Assembly (NCBI GenBank): GCA_032622095.1 | Contig: CP136063.1 | Span: 182,383,956-182,447,955, forward strand | Length of the DNA: 64,000 nt | Reading direction: 5' to 3' | From: Siphonodentalium dalli | Lineage: Eukaryota > Mollusca > Scaphopoda > Gadilida > Siphonodentaliidae | Part shown: in pieces, positions 36,101 through 40,659 of the stretch | How positions within the stretch are numbered: position 1 is the stretch's first letter | Layout of the letters: the number at the start of each line of letters is the position of its first letter | Program-made: the position numbers and the translations under genes | Notes under the pieces: generated by a model | Seen by the model: the letters and a program-made list of their open reading frames with translations, nothing else | What the model was told of the DNA's origin: nothing | Database searches by the model: none

Positions 36101-38105
36101 GAAACCAAAGAAATAGTAATATTGGAGCGTTATTTCGGAGTATGTATCTATAAATCATCCGTTGTTCTACATTACTGCTGATCGTTATTTACAACATATC
36201 AGAAACATTTAACCATCTTTGTCTTCAGCCACATTTAAACATTTATGCGGCCAGGACAAACAGGTAGTGCATTGTGGATATCAATCTGATTTGAGCTGAA
36301 TCTACATATGTATCATATCGCGATAATCGGCATCATCAGTGCGAAATTTAGTTTAATTAAATAAGCAGTTATAATGGTAATTAGTAGTACTTATCTTTCT
36401 ATTGGACATTCTCAAATTGTAGGACGTTTCGTTCGGAACTCCCAACGTGGGCTCTGGAGATAACGTATACACACTCCACACTGCAATAGCGTTCAATAGG
36501 AAACAGTTCCTTAACAATAGAATGACCTTTGACCTGCTCCTTTGAACTCTCGATCTCTTCATTCAGAGCTGCCTATGTAGCGTTTGGATGATCGCGTTTA
36601 TCTTAAACAACCAGCATTAACTTTGCTCACATGCAGATGGTTGTTAGACAAGTAATTAAACTCAAACAACTGAAAATCGCCATTATTTCCACGAATTACC
36701 AATTACCACACACGAGATGGACGAGACAAACCTGCCTGCATGCGAATGAATTTTTACATGAAAGCTGAATCGTCACTATATTTATTTTTACAGCCACACC
36801 GATTATGTATCCGGAAAGTCATACAACTTTATTGTGCTGAATCCAGTTGAGGTTGGCGAGATATGGAGCATTGATATCAAATTCCAACACCACTCAAGTT
36901 GGACTGACCCTCTACATTGGAATGTACTGGGAGTTCTTCACCCGAAGCTACACGTGCAGAAAATCGATGTCGTATCGGCCGAACCTGGTATCGAGTAAGT
37001 ATATATCGATTATTGATTTATGGAATCATGTTGCTTCCGTCCTCTTTAAAGATGCCCCCATTCAATGTGCTACCATAACACTGATTAATGCAGGGTTTAT
37101 TGTCATTTCAGCGGCCGGGCAACATTATGACAGGCCAACATGACCCTTTCATGACGGGATCTACGTTGGTGCAGCATTAAAGATCATGTGTCAGTGCATT
37201 CTCTTATAATTATATATGCGAGTCTCCCACGGGGAACCTCGCATATATAAGAGAATGCTCTGGCTTACAAGGTCAATGTAAATATTGCTAGGCTAATGTA
37301 TTCTCTTATATATATGCGAGGCTCCATATGGAGGACTTGCATATATAAGAGTATGCATTGGCACAGGGTTTTCACTAAATTTTAGGAAGCTTCAGTCGTG
37401 GAAGGCTTAACTGCGAAATACACACCGCAATTACCAAAAAGTCTGGTGTCTAAAAGATCTATTTGGCCAATTACCCAAACCGATGCACATAGCCTCAAAT
37501 CGATTAAAATTTAGAAAATTATTGAATATGTAACTTCTTACAACCCAAGGACTCCTGAATCAACTGTACAGTATCACCATATGCACTTAATTTTGTTTTG
37601 TTTTGTTAATCACGTGAATATTGTTTTGTAATTTATATTTTGTTGAGTCGGACTTATATAGGTCTTCGGACCTGTTGTCTGGCTCTTTGCATATTTTATT
37701 TGCAATAAACCTATTTATACAAAAAAAAAATCGAGCGGAGTTACATGTATTCAAGACTTGAAAAAACAGATCTATTCGCATGACCCTTTATATATATGCT
37801 AAATGCTGTGTAGTTCCCATAGAAATGTTCAGATAACAAACTACCATTAACGTATGTGAATCATTCTGATCTTGTATTATCTGTCTGTCGTCTGCTTTTA
37901 TTACCTGAACTGTCAATGGATAATAGACAATATCATGTATACTTTTAAAACTGAATGGGAGAATCCGTTCTGTATAGAAATAACCACGATGCTATCTCAA
38001 TATTTAAACTTTCCTTTCACCAGGACCCACTTCTGTGGAAGCAGAATGACTGACTTGGAGAATGGCAAAGACACAAGACTCCAACAATCTGATTCGTGTA
38101 CCTAG
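3169..38105 (+). CDS. PNLIP-like: Pancreatic lipase-family gene, ten exons, 3'-complete
   Basis: Predicted secreted triacylglycerol lipase (family of PNLIP and PNLIP-related proteins) that hydrolyses dietary fats. Exons: 3169-3434, 7615-7761, 14705-14813, 15317-15433, 17144-17263, 29265-29380, 29992-30124, 35010-35130, 36794-36994, 38024-38105. All junctions are AG/GT and every phase matches, giving about 469 residues, against about 449 for the mature vertebrate enzyme. Counting from the first full codon, the nucleophile is Ser153 in GHSLG, the acid is Asp176 in GLDPAEP and the base is His262 in CNHLRAY. The lid lies between Cys236 and Cys260 and holds 23 residues, the classical lipase length. 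Residues from about 336 form the PLAT/C2-like domain that would bind colipase. The start codon and signal peptide are not identified. Introns carry many MITEs but no exon is interrupted. The paralogue type (PNLIP or PNLIPRP) cannot be decided here. Confidence 0.93.
3447..3538. repeat. Compound (CA)n(TA)n microsatellite
   Basis: About 13 CA units (3447-3472) run directly into about 33 TA units (3473-3538), immediately inside the intron and 12 bp past the lipase donor site. ORFs reported across it are repeats of Tyr-Ile or Thr-His and are not genes. Confidence 0.97.
3539..4275 (+). mobile_element. Non-autonomous retroelement-like repeat with GC hairpin head and CA-rich tail
   Basis: It begins with the hairpin CCCGACTTCGTCCGGG and contains CCAAATTTCAAGTCGATAGC twice. 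Then comes a segment of the type found near the 3' end of many invertebrate retroelements, CAAGTTTCATCGAAATCGG, and it ends with (CA)n, CTTCCAAAATATAATAGA and a TA run. The same head and tail occur in the opposite orientation at 49282-49560, and the head alone at 42440-42470. No protein is encoded. The superfamily is unsure. Confidence 0.6.
4270..4421. mobile_element. Foldback element (ATCTCACAC ends)
   Basis: The left arm reads ATCTCACATGAGTTTCTATT and the right arm returns as the imperfect complement ending GAGTGTGAGAT. The centre is GAGCCGAGGTTTACCGAGGCTC. It would form a hairpin of about 70 bp. A similar but unrelated hairpin occurs at 43552-43665. Confidence 0.7.
4422..5605. other. Intronic sequence without recognised gene
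   Basis: This stretch contains a poly-G tract near 4684-4695 and, at about 5125-5220, a block related to 27895-27975 (CTGAACTACGCAAAAT then AACAAAAAGTC). Nothing else is recognised. It lies in the intron between lipase exons 1 and 2. Confidence 0.5.
5606..6010 (+). mobile_element. CCCTTTCAGTGCC element with one palindrome unit (copy 1, truncated)
   Basis: It starts AACCCTTTCAGTGCCAG, continues with TGTATCAACCCATATA and CCCTGTG, then the 67-bp palindrome (5656-5722), a T-rich stretch and AGTGCCAGGGAATCTTACG. The order matches 48558-49018 and, inverted, 44564-45371. The right end ends in an A-run and GGGTTAA instead of the full CACTGAAAGGGTT end. It is non-coding. Confidence 0.65.
5656..5722. 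repeat. 67-bp palindrome unit, copy 1
   Basis: CCAATGCATTCTCTTATATA, then GCGAGTCGACC, then the reverse complement. One of 14 copies in this window. This copy has GGCCACC in the centre where most have GGTCGCC. Confidence 0.9.
6397..6857 (+). repeat. ~460-bp repeat B, copy 1
   Basis: It begins CAATGCAATGTTGGGCAATG and runs to GCAAAGTTT. It is nearly identical to 8003-8466. The two copies are direct repeats 1.6 kb apart and flank lipase exon 2. Inside is TTGGGTAAAATTTTACCCAA, a perfect palindrome, plus a GATA microsatellite. A poly-G tract lies just upstream near 6039-6053. It is non-coding. Confidence 0.85.
7103..7505. mobile_element. MITE with ~40-bp terminal inverted repeats, TA flanks
   Basis: The left end GAGACCTTTCGAAAAATCAC is mirrored by GTGATTTTGCGAAAGGTCTC on the right, each next to TA. 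The TIR continues through ATTACGATTACGGATA. It has no coding capacity and ends about 110 bp before lipase exon 2. Confidence 0.8.
7615..7761 (+). CDS. PNLIP-like: Lipase exon 2
   Basis: The acceptor is CTTCTTTCAG and the donor is ATG|GTAAGT. There are 49 codons, phase 0 at both ends, in frame with exon 1. It encodes [13 protein letters not shown] and [13 protein letters not shown], the typical beta-strand/loop before the nucleophile elbow in pancreatic lipases. Confidence 0.95.
8003..8466 (+). repeat. ~460-bp repeat B, copy 2
   Basis: Near-identical to 6397-6857, in the same orientation, with only scattered substitutions and small indels. Confidence 0.85.
8467..9166. other. Intronic sequence without recognised gene
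   Basis: This stretch contains a (TA)n run near 8889-8911 and purine/pyrimidine-rich segments. The short open frames have no recognisable protein features. Confidence 0.45.
9167..9331. mobile_element. Tc1/mariner-type foldback MITE, copy 2 (asymmetric)
   Basis: Ends CAGTAATGCCC and GGGCATTACTG are flanked by TA on both sides. The right arm lacks the inner half, so the palindrome is broken after GAAAGCTCTCGGGG. Confidence 0.85.
9332..10059. other. Intronic sequence without recognised gene
   Basis: I see no gene, repeat match or strong structure in this stretch. Confidence 0.4.
10060..10255 (+). repeat. Dispersed repeat C, copy 1
   Basis: The block reads CGAAAACGATTTCGCCATCG, AAGAATGATGGTG, GTTGTCAATTTA, then GGAGTGTTTCACA. 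It is closely repeated at 27675-27840. The type is unknown. Confidence 0.7.
10256..10877. other. Intronic sequence without recognised gene
   Basis: Several overlapping open frames on the minus strand have no convincing domain, splice or codon signal. Confidence 0.4.
10878..11009. mobile_element. Foldback element
   Basis: The left arm CCGGTTCTGTGGTTTTAGTG returns as CACTAAAACCACGGAACCGG. The inner part AGTTCTGGAGTAGCATT is also mirrored. The loop contains TCGTGAGTAATTC. The palindrome is about 130 bp in total. Confidence 0.8.
11257..11446 (-). repeat. tRNA-derived SINE segment, copy 1
   Basis: A 190-bp block that appears identical to 11681-11870. On the minus strand it contains GGGTTCGAACCCCGGC, an RNA polymerase III B-box. 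Further upstream on that strand (11447-11515) is GTAGCCGAGGTGGTTAGG, an A-box-like start as in Leu/Ser-type tRNAs. A second B-box-like GGGTTCGAACCC sits near 11562. Confidence 0.75.
11447..11515 (-). repeat. A-box-containing head of the tRNA-like SINE
   Basis: Read on the minus strand this is TGTCCCCGTAGCCGAGGTGG followed by a long variable region and then the B-box inside 11397-11446. It resembles a class II tRNA. It is absent from the second copy, which is cut at GCGCCAACC and continues into TA repeats. Confidence 0.6.
11681..11870 (-). repeat. tRNA-derived SINE segment, copy 2
   Basis: By eye identical to 11257-11446, in direct orientation, and starting right after a TA run just as copy 1 does. 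It is followed by a long TA microsatellite. Confidence 0.8.
11871..11932. repeat. (TA)n microsatellite
   Basis: An almost pure TA run, interrupted by one TG. Confidence 0.95.
12020..12640 (+). repeat. Tandem pair of ~310-bp repeat units with CAA microsatellite
   Basis: Two units begin near 12025 and 12335 with AATAATTTAATTCAGT and TTTTTACCAGCAG. Each contains TTACTCAATCCGATCAGATG and a CAA run (12 units in the first, 4 in the second), then TGTCAACTATGGTATACAAT. The same block precedes repeat A at 35690-35880, so units of this kind belong to the larger family A element. Confidence 0.8.
12641..12960 (+). repeat. Family A copy 2 joined to CAGCATCA repeat
   Basis: 12641-12830 is family A (AAATTTGGCCGTATTAGCAC...CCTCGACTCGAATAAAATA). 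12835-12960 has AGCATCATAGCAATTCAGCA, also present at 19560-19605 and 47460-47500. Confidence 0.7.
13321..13387. repeat. 67-bp palindrome unit, copy 2
   Basis: A near-perfect palindrome with the consensus centre GAGTCGACCATAGGTCGCCTC. Confidence 0.92.
13568..13634. repeat. 67-bp palindrome unit, copy 3
   Basis: Reverse-complement orientation of copy 2, with centre GAGGCGACCTATGGTCGACTC. Confidence 0.92.
13687..14704. other. Intronic sequence without recognised gene
   Basis: One inverted repeat is visible: AATAAATAGAGCA near 13820 pairs with TGCTCTATTTATT near 13890. Nothing else is recognised before the next lipase exon. Confidence 0.45.
14705..14813 (+). CDS. PNLIP-like: Lipase exon 3: nucleophile elbow
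   Basis: The acceptor is TTAATTGCAG and the donor is ACAG|GTAGCT. It holds 36 codons plus one base. It encodes [19 protein letters not shown], with the catalytic serine in G-H-S-L-G, and ends at GRIT before the GLDP motif. Confidence 0.96.
14888..15170. repeat. CAA/ACG trinucleotide-rich low-complexity region
   Basis: Runs of CAA (14943-14972 and 15074-15103) are interspersed with GAC/GACGAC. The minus-strand ORF made only of Val and Leu is an artefact. Confidence 0.9.
15317..15433 (+). CDS. PNLIP-like: Lipase exon 4: catalytic aspartate and calcium loop
   Basis: The acceptor is CATGTGCAG and the donor is TTAG|GTGAGT. The split glycine codon joins exon 3. It encodes LDPAEPYYQ with the catalytic Asp176. 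[17 protein letters not shown] follows and keeps the Arg/Asp/Asp residues of the known calcium-binding loop. Confidence 0.96.
   Translation, partial: VSIRLSHTTSTQIYQSDWIHQTQTSSIFSTLMAYRCSS
15434..15879. other. Intron, no feature recognised
   Basis: No gene or repeat is recognised in this stretch. Confidence 0.4.
15880..16985 (+). repeat. Dispersed repeat D, copy 1 (~1.1 kb)
   Basis: Contains AAGAAAACCATAGTCAGAAA, TGAGACATACTTCATCAGCA, GCGGTCATAAAAGTTACATA and GTGGGAATAGGACATTACTC in order. The same order is seen at 56905-58510, where other repeats split it. A fragment in the opposite orientation lies at 42630-42665. No ORF is present, so it is likely a decayed mobile element. Confidence 0.75.
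17144..17263 (+). CDS. PNLIP-like: Lipase exon 5: beta9 loop and first half of the lid
   Basis: The acceptor is TTTGAACAG and the donor is GATG|GTAAGT. It encodes [18 protein letters not shown] and [12 protein letters not shown]. The Cys in PGC is the first cysteine of the lid disulphide. The next exon supplies the second. Confidence 0.95.
17281..17823. mobile_element. Dispersed element E with 3' hairpin, copy 1
   Basis: Nearly identical to 45731-46232. It has a unique 5' part (AGCATTCTGATTGGTCGGCG) and a long terminal hairpin from ATAAGGATTAACTGTCATGT to its complement. The loop is built on AAAACCCTTCGGGTTTT. Copy 1 carries an extra ~40-bp hairpin segment compared with copy 2. It starts 17 bp after the lipase donor site. 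Confidence 0.8.
17824..18290. other. Intron, no feature recognised
   Basis: No gene or repeat is recognised in this stretch. Confidence 0.4.
18291..18362. repeat. Near-perfect 72-bp palindrome
   Basis: AACATGTTAATTATAATGAA to the centre GACTCGAGTC and back. Only a few positions are unpaired. I see no other copy in this window. Confidence 0.85.
18363..18710. other. Intron, no feature recognised
   Basis: An open frame on each strand overlaps here, but neither has a recognisable protein. Confidence 0.4.
18711..19144. mobile_element. Palindrome-ended MITE, second complete copy
   Basis: Same outer TIR as at 13269 (GTGACCCGCCATATCAAATC). The first palindrome (18762-18804) has lost its 24-bp centre but keeps symmetric arms. 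The second (19025-19093) has two extra bases (one more TA) on one arm. Confidence 0.85.
19191..19593. mobile_element. Element F with degenerate TIRs
   Basis: Left GCTATGATGTTGG and AAAAGTACCATTATTTT are mirrored on the right by AATAATGGTATACGTTTTT and AGCATCATAGC. A relative lies at 47030-47538 and a fragment at 12835-12960. No gene is present. Confidence 0.6.
19594..20137. other. Intron, no feature recognised
   Basis: No gene or repeat is recognised in this stretch. Confidence 0.4.
20138..21190. mobile_element. Palindrome MITE split by a TTAA MITE
   Basis: Palindromes at 20138-20204 and 21124-21190 are in the usual inverted orientation. The T-rich interior is expanded by tandem copies of AACAATTTTTATAATTTTT and is interrupted by the 20254-20885 insertion. 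Confidence 0.8.
20254..20885. mobile_element. piggyBac-like MITE with TTAA duplications
   Basis: TTAA (20250-20253) and TTAA (20886-20889) flank inverted ends AGGGGTACTGTAC and GTACAGTACCCCT. TTAA duplication is typical of piggyBac and some Kolobok elements. The 632-bp body has no transposase. It is inserted in the palindrome MITE. Confidence 0.85.
21191..21582. other. Intron, no feature recognised
   Basis: No gene or repeat is recognised in this stretch. Confidence 0.4.
21583..24524. mobile_element. Element with poly-G/CGAGACGTG inverted ends
   Basis: Left CCAGGGGGG with GTAAAAAAGTTGCGAGACGTG is mirrored by CACGTCTCGTAAAAAAAAAA and CCCCCCTGG on the right. The interior has no convincing gene and contains the nested hAT-like element at 23117. 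Confidence 0.6.
23117..24472. mobile_element. hAT-like non-autonomous element
   Basis: Perfect 14-bp ends CAGTGTTCACGCTG / CAGCGTGAACACTG are flanked by CCACCCAC (23109-23116) and CCACCCAA (24473-24480), an 8-bp duplication with one mismatch. CAGTG-type ends and 8-bp duplications are hAT hallmarks. Subterminal repeats of TTTAGCCAAAT occur at both ends. It includes a G-run of 22 at 23408-23429. The only ORF on the minus strand is short and unrecognised. Confidence 0.8.
24796..24944. repeat. Direct repeat G, left copy
   Basis: It starts CGCCAGTAGTTAGATAGGAA and ends AACAGGTCACACACAGC. It matches 26666-26743 except for a 71-bp internal insertion. The pair flanks the retropepsin-like ORF and could be LTR relics. 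Confidence 0.75.
25523..25801. repeat. Tandem duplication of ~139 bp
   Basis: CAGCTGGAATGAGCAGGCTT to GTATAATCATGTGCAAC occurs twice in direct orientation (from 25523 and from 25663) with almost no differences. It lies just 3' of the minus-strand ORF. Confidence 0.85.
25821..26504 (-). CDS. Retropepsin-like (DUF1758-type) ORF, catalytic residue lost
   Basis: An intact 227-residue ORF that I do not recognise as a named gene. Residues ~15-45 ([20 protein letters not shown], then GLP) match the pattern of retrotransposon aspartic proteases: hydrophobic-D-S/T-G, then S/V-x-x-x-A-x-x-L-G-L. The catalytic Asp-Ser/Thr-Gly is replaced by Val-Ser-Gly. A later [16 protein letters not shown] resembles the second hydrophobic glycine motif (I-L-I-G). 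The last ~90 residues are Ser/Thr/His-rich and look unstructured. No RT, RNase H or integrase lies nearby. It sits between 78-bp direct repeats. It could be a retrotransposon relic or a domesticated inactive protease. Confidence 0.55.
   Translation of the reverse strand: MVLLPYLDVEYQSKSLRMTFVSGREANLVSARAAQSLGLPVTRHISIQFSSFIDKGRYDIIGFTEVLVNRDGNELLLDAAVVDSLDVDISAGLSFMMTNDITVRPSKAVVLIGDGASYVYGCPDDQLQFQRSSFMQVASNQPITFNDSGIQTHDHHTDSIKSDTGLCNADCSNSLDKGQPYVHSTCSQTESYTTDNHYLAYTGEDVTSEHTLNDTEIVNMSLTWIQK
26666..26743. repeat. Direct repeat G, right copy
   Basis: The 78-bp uninterrupted form of the repeat at 24796-24944. Confidence 0.8.
26744..27660. other. Intronic sequence without recognised gene
   Basis: Open frames on both strands at about 27380-27720 overlap each other and have no recognised domain. 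Confidence 0.4.
27661..27980 (+). repeat. Dispersed repeat C, copy 2
   Basis: 27675-27840 matches 10060-10255. The following block with CTGAACTACGCAAAATTG and ATTCGTCCCGAACAAATC matches about 5125-5220. Confidence 0.7.
28114..28509. mobile_element. AACCCTTTACCCAAC element carrying the palindrome MITE
   Basis: 15-bp perfect inverted ends AACCCTTTACCCAAC / GTTGGGTAAAGGGTT enclose two palindromes (28143-28209 and 28291-28357) joined to CCCTGTG / CACAGGG. The TIR differs from that of the 13269 family, so the palindrome core has been carried by more than one kind of outer element. Confidence 0.75.
28510..28897. other. Intron, no feature recognised
   Basis: No gene or repeat is recognised in this stretch. 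Confidence 0.4.
28898..29241. mobile_element. Foldback element with minisatellite arms
   Basis: Ends TGGAGGGTTATTAGGGTCAC / GTGACCCTAATAACCCTCCA are perfect inverted repeats next to TA. The left arm expands as about 10 tandem copies of a ~20-bp unit (TTCTAACTTAACATTTTAA). The right arm has about 3. It ends 23 bp before lipase exon 6. Confidence 0.85.
29265..29380 (+). CDS. PNLIP-like: Lipase exon 6: second half of lid and catalytic histidine
   Basis: The acceptor is CTTTTTCAG and the donor is AGG|GTGAGA. It encodes [20 protein letters not shown], with the lid-closing Cys260 and the catalytic His262, then [14 protein letters not shown]. Confidence 0.96.
29393..29518. mobile_element. Tc1/mariner-type foldback MITE, copy 3 (one arm mostly deleted)
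   Basis: The left end CAGTAAAGCTCTAAG and right end CTTAGAGCATTACTG, with TA on the right, enclose the family sequence up to GGAAAGCTCTCCCC. The second arm is nearly absent. It lies 12 bp after a lipase donor site. Confidence 0.8.
29992..30124 (+). CDS. PNLIP-like: Lipase exon 7: end of catalytic domain
   Basis: The acceptor is CTCTCCTACAG and the donor is TGCC|GTGAGT. It encodes [20 protein letters not shown] with the conserved cysteine pairs, then [13 protein letters not shown], the link to the PLAT domain. Confidence 0.95.
30205..31765 (+). pseudogene. Degenerate non-LTR retrotransposon reverse transcriptase
   Basis: 30250-30425 reads [19 protein letters not shown] and later [13 protein letters not shown], the RT palm motif with the catalytic YADD. 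31350-31440 has [12 protein letters not shown], then after a one-base shift [12 protein letters not shown]. 31565-31770 has LRYFGH and, in another frame, ERDKWRW, the C-terminal tail of such polyproteins. Stops, frameshifts and unrelated sequence at 30440-31340 break it, so it is not functional. It lies inside a lipase intron on the same strand. Confidence 0.85.
31966..32178. mobile_element. Tc1/mariner-type foldback MITE, copy 4
   Basis: TA-flanked palindrome with ends CAGTAATGCCC and an altered right end TGTATTACTG. The arms have more mismatches than copy 1, so it is older. Confidence 0.85.
32229..32342 (+). other. Unrecognised 37-codon open frame after an acceptor-like site
   Basis: It follows a T-rich tract and TTTGCAG. 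It reads [20 protein letters not shown] and so on to a stop. Joined to the preceding lipase exon (phase 1) it would stop within a few codons, so it is not part of that transcript. It may be a fragment of another gene or repeat. Confidence 0.25.
32623..34942. mobile_element. CACTGTA-ended element, ~2.3 kb, non-coding
   Basis: TA-CACTGTA at the left and TACAGTG-TA at the right, with inverted subterminal GGTAGAGTACCGG / CGGTACTCTACCG. The interior has three ~57-bp tandem units (33860-34024, ACCGTATAATTATACAAT), repeated TTGGAAATTTCCAAC palindromes (32960-33390) and several poly-G/C tracts. I see no transposase. Confidence 0.65.
35010..35130 (+). CDS. PNLIP-like: Lipase exon 8: start of PLAT domain
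   Basis: The acceptor is CATCTGCAG and the donor is GACGA|GTAAGT. It encodes [20 protein letters not shown] and [17 protein letters not shown], the first strands of the PLAT/lipoxygenase-homology beta-sandwich. Confidence 0.94.
35187..35345 (+). repeat. tRNA-related SINE fragment
   Basis: CCCGGTGGCTCAGTTGGTAA matches an A-box-bearing tRNA 5' half (D-arm). The B-box position GGGATTGCGAAGC is degraded. The tail CTGGATGTCGGTGGTTTCTG is not recognised. Confidence 0.55.
35346..36310 (+). repeat. Family A, two copies in direct orientation
   Basis: Copy 1 (35346-35640) and copy 2 (35690-36310) share ATCGATATCTGATCACTCTG, TTACTGCTGATC, TTTAACCATCTTTGTGTTCAG or a one-base variant, and ATATCGCGATAATCG. 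A poly-C run separates copy 1 parts at 35425-35437. Confidence 0.75.
36311..36793. other. Intron, no feature recognised
   Basis: No gene or repeat is recognised in this stretch. Confidence 0.4.
36794..36994 (+). CDS. PNLIP-like: Lipase exon 9: PLAT domain core
   Basis: The acceptor is TTTTTACAG and the donor is ATCGA|GTAAGT. There are 66 full codons. It encodes [30 protein letters not shown] and [15 protein letters not shown], with the V-G-E/D and final-strand I-x-V pattern of lipase C-terminal domains. Confidence 0.94.
37191..37361. mobile_element. Diverged pair of palindromes
   Basis: Palindromes at about 37191-37264 and 37293-37361 have changed centres (TCTCCCACGGGGAACC and CTCCATATGGAG), yet the outer arms still pair. 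It ends TTGGCACAGGG. The spacer is only 28 bp. Confidence 0.8.
37362..38023. other. Last intron, no feature recognised
   Basis: No gene or repeat is recognised in this stretch. Confidence 0.4.
38024..38105 (+). CDS. PNLIP-like: Lipase terminal exon
   Basis: The acceptor is CCTTTCACCAG. It encodes [16 protein letters not shown] and QQSDSCT, then TAG at 38103-38105. The two cysteines correspond to the C-terminal disulphide of pancreatic lipases, and the protein ends one residue after the second, as in that family. Confidence 0.95.
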
Positions 38106-38160
38106 AATCCGCCTCGTAGTTCAATCGGGTACTTGGTAATAATGCGGCGTTATTATTGCA

Positions 38161-38166
38161 ATTAAA
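38161..38166 (+). terminator. Possible poly(A) signal ATTAAA
   Basis: ATTAAA lies 56 bp after the lipase stop. It is a common variant of AATAAA. No GT-rich element was confirmed downstream. Confidence 0.4.
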
Positions 38167-38624
38167 CTATCGAGGCATGATGATCGCAATTTATGAATTG
38201 CGTGATGTCGGAGTTTATTGCTAACCCACATCAGCAGATATGTTGTTCTGAGTCACAAATCAATAACAGTAGCTCTAGATGTTTTATAGATAACCATTAT
38301 ATAAGTAAGTGGATGGTGTCTGATCGGGATGTGGGGGGGGTGAAGGTGAAACATCATTCGATCTTATCCACCATCCAGGGCGCGAAGCACTTTACTCAAC
38401 CCATTCATCTGATCAGGTAATACACCTGACATGGTCAGAGCAAAATCACACCTGTACCTATACCCCCCCCCACAGACAGTATATAACAAGTCAGAATGGA
38501 GGACTTGCTGAAGGACGATAACGCCTTTCCGTTTGTCAACTTGTGTGTATATATATGGTAGAAAATTTACAGTAGAAAGATATCCCGTCGAAAATCCCGC
38601 GATTCCTGTAATGGGAAAGGTTGC

Positions 38625-39064
38625 TTCAAGTCCGAAAGGAAGAGTGTGACATGCAAGATACGACCAAACCACGAAGTTTCCAGGACAATACATATACTAA
38701 TACTAAAACACATAACATTTACCTTCCTTTTTTTTTAAAGGAGACTTCTAAAGAGCCTTTTACTCAGGCGAACGACCCGCGAAGCATGTCGGCCATTTTT
38801 CGGGTCTGTTAGATCGAGCTCCGGTCATACCGCGCAGTATCGGGGGAAAATAATATGCCCTTAACCCGATCGAACAGACCCGAAAAATGGCCGCAATGCT
38901 TCGCGGGTCGTTCGCCTGATCGCGAAAAGGATCGTTAAATGTCTCTTTAATTTGGAAAATGAAGATAAATGGTATGTCAAGGTGACGCAGTATAATATGT
39001 GTTGCCAGGGGAAAGTCGCGGTTTGGTTGTGTCTTGTGTCATATTCTTCTTTTCCGGACTTGAA
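38625..39064. mobile_element. Large foldback element (~440 bp)
   Basis: Arms TTCAAGTCCG / CGGACTTGAA. The inner arms are stronger: GGCGAACGACCCGCGAAGCA with CCATTTTTCGGGTCTGTT is mirrored at 38866-38919. The loop is about 45 bp. Open frames on both strands are by-products. Confidence 0.8.
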
Positions 39065-39159
39065 CATTAACAAAACCTCCCTTGCCAGCGGTGGGGAAAG
39101 TTGGACTATACATTCAATGTATAGTAAATTTTGGACTAGTGTATATATAGTGAAAGACT

Positions 39160-39741
39160 TAGGGTTTGTTTACATTGGTGTAGATCTGTACACAAAGGGT
39201 TGTTTACATTGGTGTAGATCTGTACACAGATCTGTGTGAAGTCACGTGTCGCGGATTACTGTGATCACAACATGATTATTGATAGTGAACGCGCGCTCAT
39301 CAGTACTCAGGTAATTGGCAATTCGGGTCAGTTTAGGCCAGACAAAAATAATGAATCAACTATAAGCAGACCAAAGCGATTTGATCTGAGTCGCGTCAGC
39401 GTCAGTTGAGTCTAAGAGATGCAGGAGATGATGTGCCAGGTAGTGGGCTACTGCCACAGAAAGATAGCGCACCGGATTTTCTGACAATTGTCTCGATGCT
39501 CGTTGTATTCCATATGAAATACATGGCTTGAAATGACAAAGAAAGATTACGCACATTCGCCAAGCCCGGGTAACAATTAATCAACTCAGATTTGCCTGTC
39601 GCAATGCCTCGGTGTTGACCGTGAATTATAACGGACACGAACGAATACCGTTTTCTTTCTGTGTGCATTTCTATATCAAACCGTTCACACCAGTATGCGT
39701 GTAGAACTGTATACAGATCTACAACAATGTAAACACACCCT
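39160..39741. mobile_element. Element with GTTTACATTGGTGTAGATC ends
   Basis: The left end AGGGTTTGTTTACATTGGTG is duplicated in tandem (39160 and 39195). The right end is the imperfect complement GATCTACAACAATGTAAACA with CACCCTT. The interior is non-coding. Confidence 0.65.
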
Positions 39742-40659
39742 TAATGGCTTAAAACCTATCCGTAATATAATTTGCCTACACAATGAATGGGTACGTAAAC
39801 TGTCACCGTGCATACTAGATCAGGCCATGAATCTCTACTCTGTCTAACGCCAAGAGATCACATTCCACCAGTACAAAACCGGGGAACTATTTTAAGTTTT
39901 GACGGGGAACCTTATAAAGTCGACAAAAATAACGCGGGGGATGTATTTCTTTGTTAATACCTGTTGCTTAATGATTTATTCATCGTATACGTGAAGTTCC
40001 CAGCTCGAGATTACATTATTTATGTGACTTTTGACACCCGATTTTTATTTATTTTATTCCCTGTCATCAAAGTCTACAGATTATATCGTAGGCGACCAAC
40101 ACGGAAGCCTTGTGTGGGTTCCTCGATTCGAAACAAATATTTTTTACCTCCGAAGCCACAGAAATAGCCATTTAGCAGCGTTAATTCGGATAATGCATGA
40201 ACTCTGGCATAATAAATCATATTCATTGGTGGTAAATCAGATCAGATCGTCGTTTGTTGAACTTATTATCCGATTTTTTTTTATGGGAACTACTCGTCAA
40301 TGAGTATTTAATATAGCAAGGGTTAAACTACACGAATTACTCGGTGGTGGTAAATTATGTTTAGAAAGACATGGATTGTTTGAACCTTAAAATAAGGTCT
40401 GCGTTATTTGAATAAGGGACACGATAGAGGTCGATGAATGCACGCGATATCCACAGCAAGGCGTTATAGTCTATGATATATTTTATTACGCCACACCGTG
40501 GTGTTGCTTGGTACGCAGATTTTCATATTCTGTGGTCGATCGATAATCCACTGGGCGACTGTATTATTATGGTTATTTCGTACTGAGTATAAATCGTACC
40601 GATAGAGTCACGATAGTACAACAAAGATTAGCACATGTGTTTACGTCACCGGTGTACTT
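39742..40659. other. Intergenic, only a family A fragment
   Basis: 40100-40195 has the family A phrases CCTCGATTCGAAACAAATAT and CCTCCGAAGCCACAGAAATAG. No gene is recognised. Confidence 0.5.
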
